DNA from: Aquibaculum sediminis
Lineage (GTDB): Bacteria; Pseudomonadota; Alphaproteobacteria; Kiloniellales; DSM-21159
NCBI RefSeq assembly: GCF_040712085.1
Contig: NZ_JBFCVK010000002.1
Location: forward strand, 186,001 to 250,000
DNA: 64,000 bases
Direction: 5' to 3'
Below are positions 24,650 through 32,213 of the stretch, in pieces. A model generated the notes under the pieces. It did not search any database. It was given only the letters and a program-made list of their open reading frames with translations, and was not told the origin of the DNA. The translations under genes and the position numbers were made by a program. The stretch's first letter is position 1, and each line of letters starts with the position of its first letter.

Positions 24650-25462
24650 ATGGCCGTGAGCCGCGGTGATCTGGTCCGGCAGCTTCGTGAACTCGGCATC
24701 ACGCCCGGCGATATCGTCATGGTGCACGCCTCGCTGCGCGCGCTAGGACCCGTGATGGGCGGACCGGCCGAGGTGGCGGCGGCCTTGGGCGAGGCCGTGG
24801 GGCCCGAGGGAAGCCTGCTGGCCGTCGTCTCATGGGAGCACTCGCCCTACGACGAAACGCTGAACGGCCGGCAGCTCTCGCCCGCCGAGCGGGAGACCTG
24901 GCCGGCCTTCGATCCTGCCAATGCCGCGCCCCATCCCAGCTTCGGCGCGCTCAACCGGTTTCTGGTGCAGATGCCCGGCTCGCGGCGCAGCGGCCATCCC
25001 GATGCCTCCTTCTGGGCCTGGGGAACAGCGGCCGATGAATTGGTGACGCCGCACGAACTGGGCAGCGGTCTGGGGCCGGGTTCGCCGCTGGAGCGCTTCG
25101 TTGCGCACGGTGGGCAAGTGCTGCTGCTGGGGGCGCCGCCGAATTCAGTGACGGTGCTGCATTACGCAGAGGCCTTGGCCGACATCCCGAACAAGCGCCG
25201 CGTGCGCTATGCCGTGCCGCTCCTTGGGCCGGGCGGCGGCAAGGTTTGGCGGGAGGTGGAGGAACTCGACACCAACGGCATCCTCGATTGCTATGCCGGG
25301 GCGGGGGCGCCGGATTCCATCGAGTTGATGGCGCGCGCCTACCTCGAGCAGGGCCGACACAAGGTCGGCCTCGTGGGATCGGCGCAGTGTCAGCTCATCG
25401 ATGCGGCAGACATCGTGCGCTTCGGCGTGCAATGGCTGGAGGCGCGTCACGGGGCGGGGTGA
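24650..25462 (+). CDS. AAC(3)-family (Antibiotic_NAT) N-acetyltransferase
   Basis: 270 residues of the aminoglycoside 3-N-acetyltransferase fold. Family features are GDIVMVHASLRALGPVMGG (residues 20-38), PHPSFGALNRFLVQMPGSRRSGHPDASFWAWG (about 94-125) with the conserved HP pair at 116-117, and the NSVTVLHYAE motif with H171. Chromosomal members include YokD and enzymes of biosynthetic clusters, so the family alone does not prove drug resistance. It lies 35 bp after the importer genes and likely belongs to that operon, which suggests acylation of the imported or a related amine. Its stop is only 3 bp from the convergent dioxygenase stop. Confidence 0.88.
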   Translation: MAVSRGDLVRQLRELGITPGDIVMVHASLRALGPVMGGPAEVAAALGEAVGPEGSLLAVVSWEHSPYDETLNGRQLSPAERETWPAFDPANAAPHPSFGALNRFLVQMPGSRRSGHPDASFWAWGTAADELVTPHELGSGLGPGSPLERFVAHGGQVLLLGAPPNSVTVLHYAEALADIPNKRRVRYAVPLLGPGGGKVWREVEELDTNGILDCYAGAGAPDSIELMARAYLEQGRHKVGLVGSAQCQLIDAADIVRFGVQWLEARHGAG

Positions 25463-25465
25463 TGA

Positions 25466-26017
25466 CTACAGCGCCGCCCAGCCTGGCGGGGGTTCGCGGC
25501 CCGGGTGTACTGCGCCGCAGTCGGCGCAGCGCCGGGCTTCTTCGTCGGCGTAGAAGGCGTCGAAGAGCGGCGGCAGGTCGGTGACGATGTTGGTCACCGG
25601 GACCTCGACGCGATGGACGCGGCTGCCGCACTCGAAACAGAACCACTCGAAGCCGTCCAGCGTTTGGGGCGGGCGCGGCGATTCCACCACCAGGCCGACG
25701 GAGCCCGGCACCGGCCGCTGCGGCGAATGGCGCACGTGGGGTGGCAGCAGGAAGACCTCGCCCTCGCGGATCGGCACGTCATAGATCGTCCCGCCTTCGG
25801 TGACCTTCAGCAGCATGTCGCCTTCGAGCTGATAGAAGAATTCTTCCACCGGGTCGTCGTGGAAGTCGACCCGCTGATTGGGGCCGCCGACCACCATGAC
25901 CACCATGCCGGCCTCCTCGAAGACCAGCTTGTTGCGCACCGGCGGCTTCAGCAGGTGGCGGTGCCGCTCGAGCCAGTCGCGGAAGTCGAAGGGCTTGAGG
26001 CGCGGGTGCAGGTTCAT
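25466..26017 (-). CDS. nbaC: 3-hydroxyanthranilate 3,4-dioxygenase (cupin, Fe(II))
   Basis: Opens the ring of 3-hydroxyanthranilate to 2-amino-3-carboxymuconate semialdehyde. The 183-residue protein keeps the iron ligands H53, E59 and H97 (VDFHDDPVEEFFYQ, LLPPHVRHSPQRP) and the substrate-binding set known from the Cupriavidus enzyme, R49, R101 and E112. The C-terminal rubredoxin-like site has two CxxC pairs (CFECG, CADCG). The start at 26017 is chosen because GGGAGAG lies 8 nt upstream; ATG at 26023 is possible. It is last of a minus-strand run behind a DapA-like lyase and a molybdenum hydroxylase, with no kynurenine-pathway genes nearby. Active enzyme likely; the in vivo substrate may be an analogue. 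Confidence 0.9.
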   Translation of the reverse strand: MNLHPRLKPFDFRDWLERHRHLLKPPVRNKLVFEEAGMVVMVVGGPNQRVDFHDDPVEEFFYQLEGDMLLKVTEGGTIYDVPIREGEVFLLPPHVRHSPQRPVPGSVGLVVESPRPPQTLDGFEWFCFECGSRVHRVEVPVTNIVTDLPPLFDAFYADEEARRCADCGAVHPGREPPPGWAAL

Positions 26018-26031
26018 TGTCATCTCTCCCG

Positions 26032-27006
26032 TCAGCGCTGCAGACCGCAGGCGGCGAAGGCCTCGCGGATGGCAGTCTTCTCCGCCTCGGTCAGCGGCAG
26101 CATGGGCCGGCGCACCGGGCCGCCCACCTGGCCCAGCAGTTCCTGCCAGTACTTTTGGTGCGCCTGCGGCTTGCCGCCGGGGCGCGTCGATTTGAGCGCC
26201 TGGCGCACCGGTTCCAGGCTGTCGCGCACCGCCCGGGCCTCCTCCGCCTTGCCGGCAAAGGCGAGGTCGGTGTAGTCGCGCATGCGCCGGTCCTTCGCGG
26301 TTTGCAGCAGGTAGGGCGGGGAGGAGCAGAGGTAGAGCTGCCAGCCCAGCTCCAGGATGTTGTCCAGCCACTCCTCCTCGGAGGCGGTGCTGACGATCAG
26401 CTGGTCGCCGGCAATCTCGGTGAGGCGGGCGTACATCTCCCGCGGCACGGAATACTTGATGGCCACCACGTTCGGCAGGTCGGCAATCCGCGCACAGAGC
26501 TCGGGGCTCATGAGATAGCCGCTGTCCGGGTGGCTCCAGAGCGCGATGCCGATCTCCACCTGCTCCGAGATGGTGCGATAGTACTCGAAGAGCGTCTCGT
26601 CGCGGTCGTTCACGAAGTGCAGGACCGGTGCATGCACCACGATGTAGTCGGCGCCGATGGCCTCGGCGTGCTGTGCCAGCTCGATCACCGTGTCCAGATT
26701 CTGATCGGAGCAGGACATGATGGTGCCGAAGTCGCGCCCGCCCGGGCGTTCCTTCGCCACCTCCACCGCCAGCTCGAAGCTGCGCTTGCGCTCAGGCACC
26801 GTCATGGAGAAGAACTCGCCCTGCTTGCCGGCGATGAAGACGCCGTCGATGCCGAGTTCGCCGGCCCAGTGGCGCAGGTTGGCCTTGAAGCCCTCCTCGT
26901 CCAGGGCGAGGTCGCCGGGCCGGAAAGGCGTCAGCGCCGCGGCCCAGATGCCCTTCATGTGCTCGCGAGCGTGGTCCTTGGCATCCTTGCGGCTGTAGCG
27001 CTTCAT
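26032..27006 (-). CDS. Dihydrodipicolinate synthase (DapA)/N-acetylneuraminate lyase superfamily protein
   Basis: A TIM-barrel class I aldolase/dehydratase of 324 residues. The Schiff-base lysine is K184 in NVVAIKYSV. The position of the DapA G-T-T-G-E pyruvate loop reads GKQGE (60-64), and the usual catalytic YY-containing strand reads VVHAPVLHF (124-131), so this is not a normal DapA and probably acts on a different 2-oxo acid. The start at 27006 overlaps the hydroxylase stop by 4 bp (ATGA). It lies between a hydroxylase and a ring-cleaving dioxygenase, consistent with a lyase or hydratase step after ring opening. That role is inferred. Confidence 0.85.
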   Translation of the reverse strand: MKRYSRKDAKDHAREHMKGIWAAALTPFRPGDLALDEEGFKANLRHWAGELGIDGVFIAGKQGEFFSMTVPERKRSFELAVEVAKERPGGRDFGTIMSCSDQNLDTVIELAQHAEAIGADYIVVHAPVLHFVNDRDETLFEYYRTISEQVEIGIALWSHPDSGYLMSPELCARIADLPNVVAIKYSVPREMYARLTEIAGDQLIVSTASEEEWLDNILELGWQLYLCSSPPYLLQTAKDRRMRDYTDLAFAGKAEEARAVRDSLEPVRQALKSTRPGGKPQAHQKYWQELLGQVGGPVRRPMLPLTEAEKTAIREAFAACGLQR

Positions 27007-29231
27007 TCCTGTTCCTTTCGCAGTGCGCGCCAGAGCGTCTCGCTGCTCAGTGGCGGTTCGAGTATAGCCAGTTTGCGCGGCTTGAGGGCATCGAGCAGGG
27101 CGTTGAGGATCGCCGGCGGCGCTCCGATGCTTCCGCTTTCCCCCAGGCCGCGCGCGCCCAGCGGATTGCAGGGCGAGGGCGTGCTGTGGTGGCCGAGCTG
27201 CAGTGCCGGCATGTCGTCGGCGCGCGGCAGGGCATAATCCATCAGCGAGCCGGTGAGCAGCTCGCCCTCCTCGTTGTAGACCAGCCGCTCCAGCAGCGCT
27301 TCGCCAAGCCCTTGCGCGATGCCGCCGTGAATCTGGCCTTCGGCGAGCAGCGGATTGACCAGGGTGCCGGCGTCGTCGAGGTAGATCAGCCGCTCGATCC
27401 GTGCCGCGCCCGTCTCCTGATCCACGGCGGCCACGGCCAGGCAGGCGCCGAAGCCCCAGGCCTCTCCGGCGGCTTCGTAGACGATCTCGCATTCGCAAGC
27501 ATCGTTGCTCTTGCGGGCAAGCTCGGCCCAGGAGACATGGGCGTCACGATTGCTGCTGTGCAGGCCGGCCTCGTCGGTCAGCACGGCCTCGGGCGCGCAG
27601 TCGAGCAGGGCGGCGGCCTGGCGGCAGGCCTGTTCGCGGCTGTTTCGCGCAGCCAGCAGGAGGGCGCTGCCGCCGATGGGTGTCGAGCGGCTGGCCAGGG
27701 CGCCGATGCCTGCCGGTGTTCGTGCCGTATCACCGTGCAGCACCTCGACCTGTTCCGGCGCGACTCCGAAGACCTGGGCGACGATCTGTGCGAAGGCGGT
27801 CTCGCGGCCCTGTCCCTGGGCGCTGGAGCCCGTGGCAGCGCGGATGCGGCCATCGGCCAGCAGGCTGACCCGGGCGCTTTCCCAGCCCTGGCCCGAAGGC
27901 TCCACATAGCAGGAAAGGCCGAGACCGACCTTTTCGCCTCGATTGCGGCGTTGGGCGATTTCCGCGCGCAGGGTCTCATAGTCGCTTTGCGCCGCCAGCT
28001 CCGTCATCAGCGCCTGGTAGTCGCTGGAATCGCGGCCGCTGGCGGGGTCGCCGGCCTGGGTGGGCGCGAGGTTGCGCCGGCGCAGCTCCAGCGGGTCCAT
28101 GCCGAGCCGGTCCGCTGCTTCCTCCACCAGCCGCTCCAGCAGCAGGGCCGCCTCCGGCCGGCCGGCGCCGCGATAGATGCCGAGCGGCGCGGTGTTGGTG
28201 ACGACCGCGCGGCTGGTGACGCTGTAGTCGGCAATGGCATAGGGGCCGGGCAGGATGCGCGCGGCATTCCAGGCCGGCACTGCACCGCTGAAGGGCATCC
28301 AGTAGCCGAGCGGAAAGAGGAAGTCCGCTTCGAGGGCCAGCATGCGTCCTTCGCGGTCCAGTGCCAGGGCGCCGCTGCTTTCCGCACCGCGTCCGTGGGT
28401 GCCGGACAGCAGTTCCTCGCCGCGGCCGGCCACCCACTTCACCGGCCGCCCCAGCAGCCGGGCGGCTTGGGCCACCACCACGTCCTCGGGATAGAGCGAC
28501 GCCTTCAGCCCGAAGGCGCCGCCCACGTCCGGCGCGATGGCCTGCACCTGTTCCAGGTTGAGTTCCAGGATGGCCGCCATGTCACTGCGCAGGCGATGCG
28601 GTGTCTGGGTGCCGGACCAGAGCGTCAGGCGGGCCGCCTCGGCATCCCACTGCGCCAGTGTGGCACGCGGCTCCAGGGAACTGGGCGCAAGGCGCGGGTG
28701 GCGGATCTGCGCCTCGACGACGACGGCAGCGGCATCGAAGGCCGCGCGGGCGTCACCGAGGCTGTAGTGCCGCTCGAGCGCGAGATTGCCCGGCACCTCG
28801 GGATAGAGGCTGTCGCCCGCCAGCGCCGCTGTCGGCGTGAGCAGGGCGGGCAGCGGCTCGATGTCGAGGTCGATTTGCTCCAGGGCATCCAGGGCGGCGG
28901 AAAGGGTCTCGGCCACCACGGCGGCCACCGGCTGTCCCAGGGCCTGGACGCTGTCGCCGGCCAGGATAGGGAAGGGGGGTGGATTTACCGGCCCGCCGAT
29001 GGGGTTCACCGGCAGGCGCCCGAGGCCGCGCACATCGGCCGCGGTCAGCACCGCCACCACGCCCGGCATCGCGCGGGCCGCGGCCCAGTCCAGGCCGGTG
29101 ATGCGCCCGTGGGCAAGCGGGCTGCGCAGAAAGGCCAGGTGCAGGCAGCCCGGCGGCGCGTGATCGTCGATGAAGCGCCCCTGCCCGCGCAGCAGGGCGG
29201 CATCCTCGCGTCGCGGCAGGGGCTGGCCCAT
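27003..29231 (-). CDS. Xanthine dehydrogenase family protein, molybdopterin-binding large subunit
   Basis: Molybdenum hydroxylase catalytic subunit, 742 residues from the ATG at 29231. Motifs in order are GQPLPRREDAALLRGQGRFIDD at the N-terminus, DVGGAFGLKASLYPED (MPT/substrate region), YRGAGRPEAALLLER, SSAQGQGRETAFAQI, and near the C-terminus GARGLGESGSIGAPP with the catalytic glutamate. The family hydroxylates heteroaromatic or aldehyde carbons. The CO dehydrogenase active-site loop (VAYRCSFR) is absent. The small 2Fe-2S and FAD subunits normally encoded alongside are missing here, so partners must be elsewhere or the protein works differently. It is first of the minus-strand trio with the DapA-like and dioxygenase genes. 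Confidence 0.88.
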   Translation of the reverse strand: MGQPLPRREDAALLRGQGRFIDDHAPPGCLHLAFLRSPLAHGRITGLDWAAARAMPGVVAVLTAADVRGLGRLPVNPIGGPVNPPPFPILAGDSVQALGQPVAAVVAETLSAALDALEQIDLDIEPLPALLTPTAALAGDSLYPEVPGNLALERHYSLGDARAAFDAAAVVVEAQIRHPRLAPSSLEPRATLAQWDAEAARLTLWSGTQTPHRLRSDMAAILELNLEQVQAIAPDVGGAFGLKASLYPEDVVVAQAARLLGRPVKWVAGRGEELLSGTHGRGAESSGALALDREGRMLALEADFLFPLGYWMPFSGAVPAWNAARILPGPYAIADYSVTSRAVVTNTAPLGIYRGAGRPEAALLLERLVEEAADRLGMDPLELRRRNLAPTQAGDPASGRDSSDYQALMTELAAQSDYETLRAEIAQRRNRGEKVGLGLSCYVEPSGQGWESARVSLLADGRIRAATGSSAQGQGRETAFAQIVAQVFGVAPEQVEVLHGDTARTPAGIGALASRSTPIGGSALLLAARNSREQACRQAAALLDCAPEAVLTDEAGLHSSNRDAHVSWAELARKSNDACECEIVYEAAGEAWGFGACLAVAAVDQETGAARIERLIYLDDAGTLVNPLLAEGQIHGGIAQGLGEALLERLVYNEEGELLTGSLMDYALPRADDMPALQLGHHSTPSPCNPLGARGLGESGSIGAPPAILNALLDALKPRKLAILEPPLSSETLWRALRKEQE

Positions 29232-29434
29232 TACGCTGTCAGCCGGGCGATGCGATGCGGAGGAGGGCGGCGCGGACAAGGAGGCGGGTTCCCATTGAGA
29301 TGGTCGGAGCCGGCGCAGTGTGGCGCAAGCAAGGCGGGAGGGACAACGCCCACGTCGCGGTCCCTTGTGCGGTCTCGTCGCAGCCGGGACGATGAGGTAG
29401 CTTTCAGGCCACTGAACGCACGGGAGATTGGCAC

Positions 29435-30223
29435 ATGCGCTTTGCCTTGATCGGCCAGGGGGCCATCGGACGTCTGCTGCTGCAGGAGGTCGCCGCCGGC
29501 AAGGCGCCGGGGGCTCAACTCGCTGCGATCCTGGTACGCCCGGGTCGCGCGGGCCGGAATTCCGAACTGCCGTTGGTCGACTCTTTGGACGCCCTGCTCG
29601 CCGCGAAGCCGGACGTGGTGGTCGAGGCCGCCGGCGCCGGCGCGGTTGCTGAGCACGGTGAGAGCATTCTCCAGGCCGGCATTGAACTGGCGGCGGCCTC
29701 GGCAGCAGCCTTGACCGATACCGCGCTGGCCGAGCGGTTGAGCACTGCAGCCCGGGCGGGCGGGACGCGCCTGGTGGTCCCGGCCGGCGCCATCGGTGCC
29801 ATCGACGCACTGGCCGCCATGCGGTTGGCCGGCTTGCGGCAGGTCACCTACCGCGGGGTGAAGCCTCCGGCCGCCTGGCGCGGCTCGGCGGCCGAGGACC
29901 GCTGCGCGCTGGACAGCCTCTCGACCGCCACCACCTTCTTCAGCGGCACGGCGCGCGAGGCGGCGAGCGCCTTTCCCAAGAATGCCAATGTGGCGGCCAT
30001 TGTCGGGCTCGCCGGTCTCGGCCTCGACGAGACCCAGGTGGAACTGGTGGCGGACCCCGCCGCCGGTGGCAATCGCCATGAGATCGAGGCCGAGGGCGTC
30101 ACCGGGCGCATCAGCTACAGCGGCGAGGGCTATGCGGCGCCGGACAATCCCCGCACCTCTCTGCTGACCGTCTATTCCCTGCTGCGCTATCTGGCGAACC
30201 GGGAAGCGGCACTCGTCGTTTGA
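29435..30223 (+). CDS. nadX: Aspartate dehydrogenase-like NAD(P)-dependent oxidoreductase (NadX family)
   Basis: 262 residues with a Rossmann motif GQGAIGRLLL (7-16), the NadX-type VVVEAAGAGAVAEHGESIL, VVPAGAIGAIDAL, and the catalytic histidine H215 in GGNRHEIEAEG. Known members convert aspartate to iminoaspartate, which can feed NadA or act catabolically. There is no nadA or nadC here. The gene is divergent from the molybdenum hydroxylase across 203 bp, so it likely shares that control region. Whether aspartate or another amino acid is the substrate is open. Confidence 0.85.
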   Translation: MRFALIGQGAIGRLLLQEVAAGKAPGAQLAAILVRPGRAGRNSELPLVDSLDALLAAKPDVVVEAAGAGAVAEHGESILQAGIELAAASAAALTDTALAERLSTAARAGGTRLVVPAGAIGAIDALAAMRLAGLRQVTYRGVKPPAAWRGSAAEDRCALDSLSTATTFFSGTAREAASAFPKNANVAAIVGLAGLGLDETQVELVADPAAGGNRHEIEAEGVTGRISYSGEGYAAPDNPRTSLLTVYSLLRYLANREAALVV

Positions 30224-30368
30224 TCGCTCACCTGTCCCTGCCATGCTTCCAGCACATGCGGCCCTTGCCGTGGCGTGCCTTGCTTCGCGCTGGCGGGGCA
30301 TGGAATAAGCGGGGCATGCGCGTGATCTTCCTCCACCGTTTCTGCCCTGACCGAATTCCCGTCAGCGG

Positions 30369-32213
30369 ATGAACGCAGCCCCCCTCATCGCCTTGCAGCA
30401 GGTCTCCCTCGGTTTCGGGGGCAAACCGTTGTTCGACGGACTGGACCTCCTGCTTTTCCGCGGCGAGCGAGCTTGCCTGGTCGGCCGCAACGGCAGCGGC
30501 AAGTCGACGCTGCTGCAGGTGCTGGCCGGACTGGTCGAGCCCGACGCCGGGGAGCGGGTGGTGCAGGCGGGCGTGCGGCTGTCCTACTTGCCCCAGGAAC
30601 CGACGCTGCCGCCGGAGCAGACGGTCGCCGAATACATCGCCGAAGGCCTGCCGCCCGGTGCGGAAAGTGAGTCCTACCGCGTCGATGCGCTGGTGGATCG
30701 CTTCGATCTCGACCCGGCTGCCGCCCTGGGCACGCTTTCCGGCGGCGAGGCGCGCCGCGCGGCGCTGGCCCGCGCGCTGGTGGGCGAGCCCGAAGTGCTG
30801 TTGCTCGACGAGCCGACCAACCATCTCGACCTGCCGACCATCCAGTGGCTGGAGGACGAACTGGCGCGCTTTCGCGGCGCCCTGCTCACCATCAGCCACG
30901 ACCGCGCCTTCCTGACCCGGGTGGGCAACCGGGTGTTTTGGCTCGACCGGGGGCAGGTGCATCGGCTCGACGCCGGTTTCGACCGCTTCGACGACTGGGC
31001 GGAGGAGATCCGTCACGTCGAGGCCCAGGAGCTCTATCGCCTGGGCAAGCAGATCGAGCGCGAGGAACACTGGCTGCACCGCGGCGTGACGGCGCGGCGC
31101 AAGCGCAACCAGGGGCGGCTGGCCCGCTTGCAGACCCTGCGCAAGGAGCGCGGGGAGATGCTGCGCAACCGCCAGGGGCAGGCCAGCATGGCTGCGGCGG
31201 AAGCCGGCACCAGCGGCAAGCTGGTGATCGAGGCCGAGGGGGTGAGCAAGGCCTTCACCGTGCCGGACGGGAGCCGCCTGCCGATTGTCGAGAACTTCTC
31301 CACCCGCATTCGTCGCGGCGACCGGGTCGGCATCGTCGGCCGCAACGGCGCCGGCAAGACCACGCTGATCAACCTCCTGCTCGGCCGGCTGGAGCCCGAA
31401 GCAGGTCAGGTCACGCTGGGCACCAACCTCGAGATCGAGGTGGTCGACCAGAAGCGCAGCGTCCTCGACCCCGAGGCCACGCCCTGGTCCGTGCTCTGCC
31501 CGGCCGGCGGCGACAATGTCATGGTGGGTGGCAAGCCCAAGCATGTGGTCGGCTACTTGCGGGAGTTCCTTTTCGAAGAGAGTCAGGCGCAGCAGCCGGT
31601 CAAGGCGCTGTCGGGCGGCGAGCGCAACCGACTTCTGCTCGCCCGGGCCTTCGCCCAGCCGTCCAATCTCATGGTGCTGGACGAGCCGACCAACGACCTG
31701 GACATGGACACCCTGGACCTCCTGGCCGAAGTCCTGGACGACTATCAGGGCACGCTGATCCTGGTCAGCCACGACCGCGACTTTCTCGACCGGCTTTGCA
31801 CCTCGGTGATCCTGCTGGATGGGCGCGGCGGCGCGCGGGAGTATCCCGGCGGCTTCTCCGATGCGGTCCGCCAGGCCGGAGGACTGCCCGATGCGCGCAC
31901 GACCCCCGCCCCGGCATCGTCGCGCAGCCGTCCGGCCCGCCGCCCTGCAGCGCCGCGGCCTGCGGGCAAGCTGTCCTACAAGGAACAGCGCGAGCTCGAC
32001 GGCCTGCCGGCCGAGATGGAGAAGCTGTCGGCGCAGGTGGCAGCCCAGGAAGAAAAGCTTGCCGACCCCGGTCTCTATGCCCGCGACCCAGCCGGTTTCG
32101 AGACGGCGAGCGCGACGCTCACGGACCTGCAGACACGCCTCGCCCAGGCGGAGGAGCGCTGGCTGGAGCTGGAGGAAAAGCGCGAGCGCTTGGCGCAGGA
32201 CGGCGGCGCTTGA
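30369..32213 (+). CDS. uup: ABC-F family ATPase, Uup type
   Basis: Soluble protein of 614 residues with two ABC cassettes: Walker A GRNGSGKST (39-47) and GRNGAGKTT (about 325-333), signatures LSGGEARRAAL and LSGGERNRLLLAR, and Walker B LLLDEPTNHLDLPT and MVLDEPTNDLDMDT. A C-terminal charged coiled coil (LSYKEQRELDGLPAEMEKL onward, about 535-610) marks the Uup group. The family acts on ribosomes and affects transposon excision; no transport role. Its stop overlaps the EamA gene TTG start by 4 bp. Confidence 0.94.
   Translation: MNAAPLIALQQVSLGFGGKPLFDGLDLLLFRGERACLVGRNGSGKSTLLQVLAGLVEPDAGERVVQAGVRLSYLPQEPTLPPEQTVAEYIAEGLPPGAESESYRVDALVDRFDLDPAAALGTLSGGEARRAALARALVGEPEVLLLDEPTNHLDLPTIQWLEDELARFRGALLTISHDRAFLTRVGNRVFWLDRGQVHRLDAGFDRFDDWAEEIRHVEAQELYRLGKQIEREEHWLHRGVTARRKRNQGRLARLQTLRKERGEMLRNRQGQASMAAAEAGTSGKLVIEAEGVSKAFTVPDGSRLPIVENFSTRIRRGDRVGIVGRNGAGKTTLINLLLGRLEPEAGQVTLGTNLEIEVVDQKRSVLDPEATPWSVLCPAGGDNVMVGGKPKHVVGYLREFLFEESQAQQPVKALSGGERNRLLLARAFAQPSNLMVLDEPTNDLDMDTLDLLAEVLDDYQGTLILVSHDRDFLDRLCTSVILLDGRGGAREYPGGFSDAVRQAGGLPDARTTPAPASSRSRPARRPAAPRPAGKLSYKEQRELDGLPAEMEKLSAQVAAQEEKLADPGLYARDPAGFETASATLTDLQTRLAQAEERWLELEEKRERLAQDGGA

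Noticed and set aside
26032..27006. Lysine-pathway dihydrodipicolinate synthase
   Set aside because: The pyruvate-binding GTTGE loop is GKQGE and the catalytic tyrosine strand is changed.
27003..29231. Carbon monoxide dehydrogenase large subunit (CoxL)
   Set aside because: The CoxL active-site loop VAYRCSFR is absent and no coxM/coxS genes are adjacent.
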